A DNA stretch of 64,000 nt from Paenibacillus xylanexedens. GTDB taxonomy: Bacteria; Bacillota; Bacilli; Paenibacillales; Paenibacillaceae. This document shows, in pieces, positions 54,850 to 64,000 of the stretch (position 1 is the stretch's first letter; each line of letters begins with the position of its first letter). Location: assembly GCF_017874615.1 (NCBI RefSeq), contig NZ_JAGIKV010000003.1, forward strand, positions 310,001-374,000. The letters are read 5' to 3'. Position numbers and translations under genes: made by a program. Below the pieces are notes generated by a model. The model was not told where the DNA came from. It ran no database searches and saw only the letters and a list, made by a program, of their open reading frames with translations.

Positions 54850-56832
54850 ATGTCGGAGAATCAACGGATTGCCCAGGAAGTCATTCATGCCATCGGGGGC
54901 AAAGAGAATATCGCATCATTTGCACATTGTGCAACACGTCTTCGCATCATGGTGAAAGATAAAGAAAAGATTGATCAGAAAACGGTCGAGAATATCGAGA
55001 AGGTGAAAGGCGCCTTTTTCAACTCAGGTCAATATCAGATTATCTTTGGTACGGGAACAGTGAATCGAATTTTTGAAGAGGTTGAGAAGCTGGGCATCGA
55101 AGGAACGTCCAAGGATGATGTGAAGAGTCAGGGGAAAAAAGAAGGAAATGCTTTTCAACGGGCTATCCGCACGTTTGGTGACGTATTTGTACCCATCATT
55201 CCCGTTCTGGTAGCTACAGGACTGTTCATGGGATTGCGCGGATTACTTACCCAGAATGAAATTCTGGCGTTGTTCGGTGCAACACCTGATGATATCTCGG
55301 CCAATTTCCTGTTGTTCACTCAAATCCTGACGGATACGGCCTTTGCATTTCTGCCTGCACTTGTAGCGTGGTCTGCATTCCGCGTATTTGGCGGAAGTCC
55401 GGTACTTGGTATCGTACTGGGGCTAATGCTGGTCAGTCCTGCATTACCCAATGCTTACGCGGTGGCAGATGGATCAGCACAGCCGCTGCATATGTTCGGT
55501 TTTATACCTGTCGTGGGTTATCAGGGATCGGTTCTGCCTGCGTTCTTTGTAGGTTTGATTGGAGCCAAGTTTGAAAAGGTATTAAGAAGACGGGTGCCTG
55601 AGGCACTGGACTTAATTCTGACTCCTTTTATTACGTTAACGGTTATGATTACGCTTGGACTTTTCGCCATTGGTCCCGTATTCCATTCCCTAGAAGAGTG
55701 GGTGCTGCATGGAACAACTGCCGTATTGGATCTGCCGTTTGGAATCGCAGGTATTATCATTGGATTCTTCCATCAGATTATTGTCGTTACCGGTGTACAT
55801 CACATCTTTAATTTCCTGGAGATTCAGCTACTGGAGAAAACGGGATTCAATCCGTTCAACGCCATCATTACCTGTGCCATGGCAGCACAAGGAGCCGCTT
55901 GTCTCGCAGTCGGTCTGAAGACCAAAAACATGAAACTCAAAGCACTCGCATTACCTTCGTCCTTGTCCGCATTTCTGGGCATTACCGAGCCGGCTATCTT
56001 CGGAGTTAACTTGCGTTATATGAAACCATTTATTATGGGACTGGTTGGTGGTGGTGTAGGTGGTTTCATCGCTTCCTTGTTCCATCTGCAGGGTACAGGC
56101 ATGGCTGTAACGGTTATTCCCGGTACACTGCTCTATCTTAACAGCCAACTGCCGTTGTATATCTTGTCCAACGTAGTTGCCATGGCGATTGCATTTGCAC
56201 TTACCTGGTTCTTCGGCTATAAGGACCAACCAGTTGCAGAGGAGTCGCTGAGCCATGACAACAGTGGAGCAACATCAGCTGAAGTTAAAGTAGAGGAATC
56301 TAATCCGCGTATTAATTCAGTTACCGAAGCCGTTACAAGCAATCGTCCTAAGGTAGATTTTCTCGAAATCGCTTCGCCAATGAACGGTACCGTCGTTGCT
56401 CTGGAGCAGGTTCCTGACCCGGCGTTCTCTGAAAAACACATGGGTGAGGGCATTGCCATTGAGCCATCAGAAGGCAAAGTGTATGCACCGTTTGATGGTG
56501 TCATTGCACATGTGATGAACAAGAGTAAACATGCGGTGATTCTGGAGCATGAGACGGGTGTACAGATGTTGGTTCATATCGGAATTAATACGGTTGGACT
56601 AAAAGGGAACGGTTTTACCGCGCATGTGAATAGCGGAGATCGTGTAACTGCAGGTCAATTGTTGATTGAATTTGACATGGATGTCATTCAGTCTGAGGGA
56701 CTGCCTTTGATTACACCTGTGTTGATCCCAAGTGGAAACGAAACGATAGCAACTGTTACTGCAGCCTCAACCGGTCGTGTGCAAGCCAATGGGGAAACGG
56801 TGCTGGTAGTGAAATTCAAAGAACCTCAATAA
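54850..56832 (+). CDS. scrA: Sucrose-type PTS transporter EIIBCA
   Basis: The 660-residue protein has three domains: EIIB (1-80; phosphocysteine Cys27 in HCATRLR), an EIIC membrane domain (about 100-455; PALVAWSAFRVFGGSPVLGIVLGLML, GITEPAIFGVNLRYMKPF), and a C-terminal EIIA-Glc domain (about 505-655; ASPMNGTVVAL, active-site His in LVHIGINTVGL). The attached EIIA domain means it does not need a separate IIA protein. It imports and phosphorylates sucrose for ScrB. The context fixes the substrate better than the sequence. Confidence 0.9.
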   Translation: MSENQRIAQEVIHAIGGKENIASFAHCATRLRIMVKDKEKIDQKTVENIEKVKGAFFNSGQYQIIFGTGTVNRIFEEVEKLGIEGTSKDDVKSQGKKEGNAFQRAIRTFGDVFVPIIPVLVATGLFMGLRGLLTQNEILALFGATPDDISANFLLFTQILTDTAFAFLPALVAWSAFRVFGGSPVLGIVLGLMLVSPALPNAYAVADGSAQPLHMFGFIPVVGYQGSVLPAFFVGLIGAKFEKVLRRRVPEALDLILTPFITLTVMITLGLFAIGPVFHSLEEWVLHGTTAVLDLPFGIAGIIIGFFHQIIVVTGVHHIFNFLEIQLLEKTGFNPFNAIITCAMAAQGAACLAVGLKTKNMKLKALALPSSLSAFLGITEPAIFGVNLRYMKPFIMGLVGGGVGGFIASLFHLQGTGMAVTVIPGTLLYLNSQLPLYILSNVVAMAIAFALTWFFGYKDQPVAEESLSHDNSGATSAEVKVEESNPRINSVTEAVTSNRPKVDFLEIASPMNGTVVALEQVPDPAFSEKHMGEGIAIEPSEGKVYAPFDGVIAHVMNKSKHAVILEHETGVQMLVHIGINTVGLKGNGFTAHVNSGDRVTAGQLLIEFDMDVIQSEGLPLITPVLIPSGNETIATVTAASTGRVQANGETVLVVKFKEPQ

Positions 56833-56892
56833 GTGATCGTTTGAAATAGAAATGTACTGGAACATGGATGTAGAGAAATACAAATCATACAA

Positions 56893-56935
56893 GGCAAAGG
56901 AACTGATGTATCATCAGGTTTCCTTTGTCTTTTTG
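56893..56935 (+). terminator. Terminator after scrA
   Basis: GGCAAAGGAA-CTGATG pairs with CATCAG-G-TTTCCTTTGTC, then TTTTT. Confidence 0.85.
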
Positions 56936-56985
56936 TATTACTTTTAGCCAAAGTATTAAGACATTTTGCTTTGAATCTGTGCATG

Positions 56986-57062
56986 TAAGCGATTAAAAAG
57001 AGATATATCTTCGATTAAGGCTCGGTTAATCAGATTTCTTTAATCGCTTATGATTGACCGAG
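56986..57062 (+). other. Two interleaved 12-bp inverted repeats (alternative hairpins)
   Basis: TAAGCGATTAAA (56986-56997) is the exact complement of TTTAATCGCTTA (57039-57050). CTCGGTTAATCA (57021-57032) pairs with TGATTGACCGAG (57051-57062) with one G-U. The arms interleave, so both hairpins cannot easily coexist. A palindrome AGATATATCT (57001-57010) sits in the first loop. No T run follows. The rest of the 56936-57253 gap shows nothing clear. Confidence 0.7.
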
Positions 57063-57253
57063 AAATATGGAGAATAACAGAGTAAAGAGTGCATTATACA
57101 AGATATGAACAGGATTACGGTCTGGAATCAATCAGGAAGGTTCTGAATCGGATACGGTTCAATTGCGGAAAGGCAGACAGAGGACTATGATTCGCACATA
57201 ACGTACTTGAGATGATATATGCAGGATCTGATGTAAAGGCGAGGTAGACAGCA

Positions 57254-57649
57254 ATGGATGAAGCAATGATTGTTGTATCAGCAGGGCACAGTGCAGCGGG
57301 GATGAATTTTGTGGATTTATTACTGAAAAAGGGGTTAGCCTTCGTTGTGCTTGTACACAGTGAAGAGGAACGGGAACAACTTCAAACCCTTGGAGCATTT
57401 CCTGTGCGATATATTCAAGAAACGGAAGGGATGCAACAGACTCGTCCCGAATATATGGTCACCAATGCATTTGTGTTCGAGAATAATCTGCCTCAGTGTT
57501 GCCAGGATATCCAGTTGTGTCACAGCTGGTATCCGCAACATCTCTATGTCGTTTCCAGTAACAAGGCTCCAGTTGGTCTTGTATATAAAGGGCTTGGTGC
57601 GACGTATGTCATTCATAGCCAGAGTGGGAATGTTTCGTTTTTATTGTGA
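57254..57649 (+). CDS. Small hypothetical protein, Rossmann-like N-terminus
   Basis: A 131-residue protein not recognised as a named family. It begins MIVVSAGHSAAGMNFVDLLLKKGLAFVVLVHSEEE, whose pattern (beta strand, glycine-rich turn, helix, beta strand) resembles a nucleotide-binding Rossmann start as in NmrA/SDR proteins, but it is too short for a full domain; the end (APVGLVYKGLGATYVIHSQSGNVSFLL) is beta-rich. No signal peptide. GAGGT lies before the ATG. It is a single-gene unit between the interleaved hairpins and a strong terminator. It could be a shrunken relative of an NAD(P)-binding protein or something new. Confidence 0.6.
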   Translation: MDEAMIVVSAGHSAAGMNFVDLLLKKGLAFVVLVHSEEEREQLQTLGAFPVRYIQETEGMQQTRPEYMVTNAFVFENNLPQCCQDIQLCHSWYPQHLYVVSSNKAPVGLVYKGLGATYVIHSQSGNVSFLL

Positions 57650-57695
57650 ACGGTCATTCATAATGGATGTGGAAGGAATATCTGATTAAAAGGAA

Positions 57696-57735
57696 AAACG
57701 TTCTGTTCGAACCGAGGGCTCTGGACAGAACGTTT
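57696..57735. terminator. Bidirectional terminator
   Basis: AAACGTTCTGT pairs with ACAGAACGTTT around an 18-base loop, between convergent genes. Confidence 0.8.
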
Positions 57736-57780
57736 CGTGATTCCCACAGGTATAGATCAAGTGGGGAATCCTTATAACTA

Positions 57781-59505
57781 TTATGAAGCTACGCCAACAA
57801 CGCTGGTTCCATTTTTCGTGATTTTGTACGTCAGCACATCTCCGTTCCAGAAATGGAACTTAAGCGTAACTTCGCCATCATTGGTTTCATTGAAGAAGTT
57901 AGATTTCAGCTCAATCACATTACGTTCGTAATCTGGGCTAAATGTGTAGGAGAATTCTTTGAATGAAGTCCAGTTCTGTGGACCGGCGTTCTCTCCGTTT
58001 GCATATGTTGCTTCCATCGTTGCGAGCTGATTACCGTTAAACATAGTCGGAATGGCAAATGCACTGGTTGTACCTGTTGCATCGTTCAACTTAGGTGTGT
58101 CATATTTAATAATATTGAAGTTCCAGTCAGCACCTTCATTGAACCCAGCCGTGAGTGTGGCATTTACGCCCAAATCACCAGAGGCTGTCAATTTGGTTAA
58201 CAGATTGGATTTTAACGTAAGTACATCTTTTTTGATCGTATAGTCTTTACCTCTGACAAGAGGAGTAGTGCCATTTTTCAACGAATTGAATTTGTTCCCA
58301 TTCAGATTGAGTTTTACCTTCTTATCTTGAATGGCTTCATTTTGTTTAAGATATACGAGATCCGTTTCGGCTGTGGATGAGCGACCTGTCCAGCTGGCTT
58401 TCATGGTATCAAATAATTCCTGATCAGACCAAGTAAAGCTTGTGCGAACGAAGTGTTGTCCGTTATCCCACAACATCGTTGTCATCTGTTTTTGACGCAG
58501 ATATTGTCCAACAAATTCGAAGAATTTCAGTTTTTCGCCTTGCTCAATGACACCTGTGTGCTGGTCAAAACCAAGCAAGCCATACTCACCAACGATAACC
58601 GGTATGCCTTTCGCTGTAAAAGCATTGTATACCCGCTCAAAAGTGTCGGTAACGTCCTTCTGTACTTCCTCGTTATACTTGGTGTAACCTGCGATGTTCA
58701 CACTGAATGGCCAGAACCCGTAGTAGTGAACGGTTGCAATAATATTGCTGTCATTCAATTTCTGAATGGTCTTATTCAGTTCATCCAGATCAGGTTGAGC
58801 GGAAGAGGTATGCATCGTTGGAAGCACAAGTGGACGTGTCTCGTTGTTTCCACCCGAAGTTCTTACGATCTTGTGAAAAGAAGTATTCAACTCGTCCAGC
58901 ATGCGGTATCCAATCGCTGCATCTGTTGTGCCGCCTTCGGAGAAACGTGGTTCGTTAACACTTTCAAACATGAGTTTATCGGATGAATCCTTGAATTTGT
59001 CCGCAATCTGAGTCCAAGCAGCGTTATAACGTGCAAGCACATTGTCATGGTCTTTCTCCATGTAACTGATCCAGCGCCAGGAATCATGGTGAAGATTGAT
59101 CATGACGTAGAGATCCGCATCAAGGGCCCAGTTTACCACTTCTTGAACCCGATTCATGTAAGCGGAATCAATTGTGTAGTCGGGTGCGTCACCGATGTGG
59201 GCTTCCCAGGTTACAGGAATACGGATACTGTTGTAGCCCTCAGCTGCGATCGACTGAATTAGTTCCTTCGTAATACGTGGGTTGCCCCAGGCAGTTTCAT
59301 CTTCACCAACGGCGTCCAGAGAGTTACCCAGATTCCAGCCAGGCTCCATGGCGTTTACGTAGGTCTGCATTTTGCTTGGAGCGGCTGAGGTATTGGCCTG
59401 TTCGCTGTTGTCAGTTGCAGCTGAAGCCATAGCGGAGGAGAATAGAGATAGAATCAGGGCAGTCACAAGCGTAAGAGATAGGACTGATTTGCGGTTTTTT
59501 TTCAT
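57781..59505 (-). CDS. Secreted GH5 endoglucanase/xyloglucanase with X2 and CBM46-like modules
   Basis: The start ATG at 59505 has AAGGAG eight bases upstream; the open frame to 59586 is leader. The 574-residue protein has a signal peptide (to about ASAAT), a GH5 barrel (about 45-380) with acid/base Glu185 in FESVNEPRF and nucleophile Glu307 in VGEYGLLG, and two beta-sandwich modules: an X2 Ig-like module (about 385-470: DYTIKKDVLTLKSNLLTKL) and a C-terminal CBM46-like module (about 475-574: FSYTFSPDYERNVIELKSNFF, LKFHFWNGDVLTY). The order GH5-X2-CBM46 is known from Bacillus endo-beta-1,4-glucanases active on glucan or xyloglucan. A cre-like site lies upstream. Confidence 0.9.
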   Translation of the reverse strand: MKKNRKSVLSLTLVTALILSLFSSAMASAATDNSEQANTSAAPSKMQTYVNAMEPGWNLGNSLDAVGEDETAWGNPRITKELIQSIAAEGYNSIRIPVTWEAHIGDAPDYTIDSAYMNRVQEVVNWALDADLYVMINLHHDSWRWISYMEKDHDNVLARYNAAWTQIADKFKDSSDKLMFESVNEPRFSEGGTTDAAIGYRMLDELNTSFHKIVRTSGGNNETRPLVLPTMHTSSAQPDLDELNKTIQKLNDSNIIATVHYYGFWPFSVNIAGYTKYNEEVQKDVTDTFERVYNAFTAKGIPVIVGEYGLLGFDQHTGVIEQGEKLKFFEFVGQYLRQKQMTTMLWDNGQHFVRTSFTWSDQELFDTMKASWTGRSSTAETDLVYLKQNEAIQDKKVKLNLNGNKFNSLKNGTTPLVRGKDYTIKKDVLTLKSNLLTKLTASGDLGVNATLTAGFNEGADWNFNIIKYDTPKLNDATGTTSAFAIPTMFNGNQLATMEATYANGENAGPQNWTSFKEFSYTFSPDYERNVIELKSNFFNETNDGEVTLKFHFWNGDVLTYKITKNGTSVVGVAS

Positions 59506-59628
59506 TAATATAGTCTCCTTCGAATAGAGAATGGTTGAACGTGAATAGCGGTTAAGCAGGGTGAAAATAGAGCTCAACGCAAACAAAAATTCACTTGTTT
59601 AATACTGGGATCACCACCGATTTATGCT

Positions 59629-59643
59629 CTGAAAGCGTTTTCG
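59629..59643 (-). promoter_or_regulatory. cre-like site upstream of the GH5 glucanase
   Basis: CTGAAAGCGTTTTCG matches the cre core (mismatches only at the outer W positions) and lies just downstream of a minus-strand TATAGT -10 candidate at about 59662-59657, a position suited to repression. Confidence 0.6.
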
Positions 59644-59765
59644 TAATTTACTATATCATGATTTAATATTGGACAATACCTGCACAATTGGAATAAAAAT
59701 CATGTGAAAATCAGTGATTGCTTTTTAATGATAATTAGATTTAAATACCCTGGGAGGGATCTAAT

Positions 59766-60596
59766 ATGAAGCTGGATGCACATCAACATTTCTGGGAATA
59801 CAATGTCGTCGAGTACGGATGGATTGGCGAAGAGATGAAAACCATTCGTCAATCTTTTCTTCCGGAAGATCTTGAACCTTTATTGGTCCAATCCGGACTG
59901 GATGGATGTATTGCGGTACAAGCCAGACAATCACTGACAGAAACCGAGTGGCTTCTGCAGTTGGCAGATCGGCATGAATGTATCAAAGGTGTTGTCGGAT
60001 GGGTGGACCTTTGTTCGGATGAAGTTCGGAATCAGCTTGAATTGTTCGCGTCCAATCCGTATCTGAAGGGCGTACGACATGTCATACAGGATGAACCTGA
60101 TCTGAAGTATGTATTGAGAGAAGACTTTCAGCGCGGAATTTCATTGCTAAAGGAGTATGGTTTGGCCTATGATCTGTTGGTATCCAAGGAGCAACTGCCT
60201 TATGCCGTTGAACTGGTTAAGACGTTTCCTGAACAGCGATTTGTACTTGATCATCTAGCCAAACCCGACATAAAATCAGGTATACTCTCACCCTGGAAAG
60301 AAGCGCTTGAGTCATTGGCCGCACAACCAAATGCGTACTGTAAACTTTCAGGGATGGTGACGGAAGCAGACTGGGTAAATTGGACTCCAAAGGATTTTAC
60401 AGCCTATCTGAATATCGCCATAGAAGCCTTTGGTGCAGAACGGTTAATGTTTGGGTCCGACTGGCCTGTGAGCAACGTTTCAGCTACGTATTCTGAAGTA
60501 TACGGTCTCATTATGAGTCACATTAATACCCTACCTATATCAGATCAACAGATGATTCTTGGCGGCACATGTGCTGCGTTCTATCAAATATCGTAG
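59766..60596 (+). CDS. Amidohydrolase of the L-fucono-/L-rhamnono-lactonase type
   Basis: A 276-residue TIM-barrel amidohydrolase with the metal motif MKLDAHQHFWEY (DxHxHxW), RHVIQDEPD, FVLDHLAKPDI and LMFGSDWPVS. The family (COG3618) includes sugar lactonases and decarboxylase-like enzymes. The presence of rhamnose genes 10 kb away makes a sugar lactone substrate attractive, but the distance makes this only a guess. GGGAGGGATCTA precedes the ATG. It is divergent from the GH5 gene. Confidence 0.82.
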   Translation: MKLDAHQHFWEYNVVEYGWIGEEMKTIRQSFLPEDLEPLLVQSGLDGCIAVQARQSLTETEWLLQLADRHECIKGVVGWVDLCSDEVRNQLELFASNPYLKGVRHVIQDEPDLKYVLREDFQRGISLLKEYGLAYDLLVSKEQLPYAVELVKTFPEQRFVLDHLAKPDIKSGILSPWKEALESLAAQPNAYCKLSGMVTEADWVNWTPKDFTAYLNIAIEAFGAERLMFGSDWPVSNVSATYSEVYGLIMSHINTLPISDQQMILGGTCAAFYQIS

Positions 60597-60612
60597 TGGG
60601 CAATCCGAAGCT

Positions 60613-60658
60613 AAACCGGTTTCAAGAAGTTGACAACTGTTCTGATTCTTGCTAAAGT
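60613..60658 (+). promoter_or_regulatory. Promoter and palindrome of the GH1 gene
   Basis: TTGACA (60630-60635) and TAAAGT (60653-60658) with a 17-base spacer; the palindrome AAACCGGTTT (60613-60622) lies just upstream and resembles the core of the sites at 2447 and 53313. Confidence 0.65.
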
Positions 60659-60685
60659 TTTATCCAATCCGCATAATCATGATCT

Positions 60686-60766
60686 GGGAATGTTACCGAT
60701 ATGGGCATAACCTGAGCTGGCTTGTTTACACGTAATCGTGTACCCAGGCTGGTTCGGGTTTTTTCT
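60686..60766 (+). ncRNA. RAT antiterminator/terminator leader 1 (GH1 gene)
   Basis: GGGAATGTTACCGAT...GGGCATAACCTGAG resembles the ribonucleic antiterminator bound by LicT/BglG proteins. Its 3' part (AACCTGA, CTGG) pairs with CCAG...TTCGGGTT before a T run, so antiterminator and terminator exclude each other. It is less conserved than leaders 2 and 3. Confidence 0.75.
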
Positions 60767-60804
60767 ATTTTGTCTTTTTGATATTTCAGGATTTGAGCGG
60801 ATAG

Positions 60805-62277
<1,473 letters not shown>

Positions 62278-62313
62278 TCAAAAAGGTGAATTGGATTAGT
62301 TCAGACATCAAAC

Positions 62314-62353
62314 AATCGGAAGGACCATAAATTCACGGAACTTCCGATTTTCC
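62314..62353 (+). terminator. Terminator after the GH1 gene
   Basis: AATCGGAAG pairs with CTTCCGATT around an 18-base loop; short T tract. Confidence 0.7.
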
Positions 62354-62358
62354 TCACA

Positions 62359-62396
62359 TTGAAAGCGTTGACATATAGTCAGGTTCGCGCTATACT
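62359..62396 (+). promoter_or_regulatory. licT promoter with perfect cre site
   Basis: TTGACA (62368-62373) and TATACT (62391-62396), 17-base spacer. TTGAAAGCGTTGACA (62359-62373) matches the cre consensus at every fixed position and covers the -35, so CcpA should block this promoter. Confidence 0.85.
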
Positions 62397-62417
62397 TGAC
62401 GCAATTATATCGTTTCT

Positions 62418-62510
62418 GGGATTGTTACTACTCGAAGTAGGCAAAACCTAAGCACCAAAAAAAGCAGACCACCATGTCTTGTTTATTTTGTGATGCTTCA
62501 GGTTTTTTTT
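62418..62510 (+). ncRNA. RAT antiterminator/terminator leader 2 (licT)
   Basis: GGGATTGTTACTACTCGAAGTAGGCAAAACCT is a clear RAT with a TAC..GTA stem (shown as two halves: GGGATTGTTACTA and GTAGGCAAAACCT). AACCTaAGCA then pairs with TGCTTcAGGTT before eight T. Confidence 0.9.
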
Positions 62511-62569
62511 GTATACCCAAAAGACGATGTATAACTGCCAAGAGAGTGGAACGTGACGGGGGGATTGAA

Positions 62570-63400
62570 GTGAAAATAGCAAAGGTTATCAACAATAACG
62601 TCATTAGCATCTATCAGGCGGATGGAGCAGAGCTTGTAGTGATGGGACGTGGGATTGCCTTTAAGAAAAAGCCGGGGGATAAAGTAGACGAGACCCGCAT
62701 CCAGAAAGTATTTGCATTGAAAAACAAACAAACATCCGATAATTTCAAAATGCTGCTGCGCGAAGTTCCGATGGAACTGATTGAAATTGTGGAAGAGATC
62801 ATCACGTATGCGCGTGAGAATCTGGGTCGAAAGCTGAATGAGAACATCTATGTATCTCTTACAGATCATATTAACTTCGCCATCGAACGTTATCGGGAAG
62901 GCGTCGAAATCAAGAACGCATTAATGTGGGAGATCAAACAGTTGTACAAGTCCGAATTCGAACTGGGCTTGAGGACGTTGGAACAGATCAACACCCGTAT
63001 GAATATTGAGCTTCCACCCGATGAAGCCGCTTTTATTGCCCTGCATATTGTTAACGCAGAGATGAACGAAGAAGTTATTACAACGATGAATATTACGAAG
63101 TTTATCCAGCAGATTATTAATATAGCGAAATATCATTTCAAAATGGAATTTGATGAGGACTCTCTCAGTTATTTTCGCTTTATCACACATCTGAAGTTCT
63201 TCTCCCAGCGTGTGCTCAGTGGTACGCATTACGACAACAACTATGATCATTTCTATGACATGATTAAGGAGAAACATCCAGATGCCGCAGCGTGTACGGA
63301 GAAAATTGAGTTGTTTGTAAAAAAAGAGTACAACCATGAGTTGACCAATGAAGAAAAATTGTATCTGACGGTTCATATCGAACGGGTGGTTAATCGATAA
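62570..63400 (+). CDS. licT: LicT/BglG-family transcriptional antiterminator
   Basis: The 276-residue protein starts at GTG 62570 behind GGGGGGA. It has an N-terminal RNA-binding CAT domain (1-55: MKIAKVINNNVISI, GRGIAFKKKPGDKVD) and two PTS regulation domains (about 70-170 and 175-276) with phosphorylatable histidines in SLTDHINFAIER, FIALHIVNAE, FITHLKFF and TVHIERV. It binds RAT leaders when beta-glucosides are being transported and prevents termination. Its own leader is a RAT, so it is autoregulated, and a perfect cre site adds glucose repression. Confidence 0.93.
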   Translation: MKIAKVINNNVISIYQADGAELVVMGRGIAFKKKPGDKVDETRIQKVFALKNKQTSDNFKMLLREVPMELIEIVEEIITYARENLGRKLNENIYVSLTDHINFAIERYREGVEIKNALMWEIKQLYKSEFELGLRTLEQINTRMNIELPPDEAAFIALHIVNAEMNEEVITTMNITKFIQQIINIAKYHFKMEFDEDSLSYFRFITHLKFFSQRVLSGTHYDNNYDHFYDMIKEKHPDAAACTEKIELFVKKEYNHELTNEEKLYLTVHIERVVNR

Positions 63401-63410
63401 TATTTAAATG

Positions 63411-63440
63411 TTGACAAAAATGGTTTAATTATAATAATAT
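63411..63440 (+). promoter_or_regulatory. Promoter of the beta-glucoside PTS gene
   Basis: TTGACA (63411-63416) with TAATAT (63435-63440), 18-base spacer, in an AT-rich stretch. Confidence 0.65.
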
Positions 63441-63471
63441 GTGATTAACAGGAATTGAATACGATTTAACT

Positions 63472-63562
63472 GGGATTGTTACTGGTTATGCAGGCAAAAC
63501 CTAAGTCATGAGAAGGTCAGGACCATTGTGTCAATGTCCCCTTACTCAAGGCTTAGGTTTTT
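63472..63562 (+). ncRNA. RAT antiterminator/terminator leader 3 (PTS gene)
   Basis: GGGATTGTTACTGGTTATG followed by CAGGCAAAACCTAAG is a close match to the LicT RAT consensus, with ACTG/CAGG pairing. AAACCTAAG pairs with CTTAGGTTT (near 63551) before a T run. Confidence 0.92.
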
Positions 63563-63596
63563 TGCGTGCAAAAAATTCGGTAAAGAGCCTGTTTGA

Positions 63597-64000
<404 letters not shown>

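Noticed and set aside
56986..57062. H-type pseudoknot
   Set aside because: The third loop would have zero bases across a 12-bp helix, which is not feasible with both helices complete; alternative hairpins are more likely.

Overview
The window looks like a chromosomal segment of a Paenibacillus-type Firmicute. Genes resemble Bacillus families (YfmM, YeeI, TreR, LicT, ScrR, RhaEW). Ribosome binding sites are strong AGGAGG types and GTG or TTG starts are common. Surface proteins carry C-terminal SLH domains, secreted glycoside hydrolases are abundant, and cre-like CcpA sites are frequent. I saw no rRNA, tRNA, CRISPR array, transposase or phage genes.

Layout. 1-2.3 kb: end of a SET-domain gene (minus strand) and a YfmM-like ABC-F ATPase. 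2.3-7.9 kb: a large secreted GH43 protein with SLH anchor. 8-14 kb: a flavodoxin-fold oxidoreductase divergent from an HxlR regulator, the sulfite reductase pair cysJI, and YeeI. 14-17 kb: a minus-strand operon in which two short YdcZ-type transporters flank a Crp/Fnr regulator, then a Nif3-like gene. 17-21.9 kb: a TetR regulator and an MMPL exporter, each behind its own 18-bp palindromic operator, then a heme oxygenase. 22.2-27.4 kb: a three-gene TerB / BrxD-like ATPase / Lhr-like helicase operon with the composition of the Shango anti-phage system. 27.5-30.7 kb: a purine-type riboswitch in front of a DMT exporter, a cupredoxin, and an SDR protein. 30.7-38.3 kb: a 2500-residue FN3/SLH surface protein behind an apparent attenuator.

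38.4-64 kb is mostly carbohydrate use: TreR, a DUF5107-TPR protein with an intracellular GH35, a secreted GH5 mannanase, rhaEW-rhaA (L-rhamnose), an RNase J-type gene, the scrR-scrB-scrA sucrose system, a secreted GH5 glucanase with X2/CBM46-like modules, an amidohydrolase, and a beta-glucoside set (GH1 6-phospho-beta-glucosidase, LicT antiterminator, EIIBC). The three transcripts of this last set each begin with a RAT/terminator leader, so LicT can control all of them. The picture is a plant-polysaccharide degrader that cuts glycans outside and imports and splits phosphorylated sugars inside, under CcpA, LacI-family and antiterminator control.

The most interesting non-coding signals are: (1) three copies of a ~190-230 bp element with long terminal inverted repeats and paired compensatory changes between copies, all in the same orientation; (2) the riboswitch-like leader at 27.57 kb, with an enlarged loop L2, an extra junction base and apparent ON-switch logic in front of an exporter; (3) two overlapping, mutually exclusive 12-bp hairpins at 57.0 kb before an unrecognised gene; and (4) a perfect 14-bp terminator between the only visible promoter and the start codon of the giant SLH gene. 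All calls come from reading the sequence by eye; no database search was possible.
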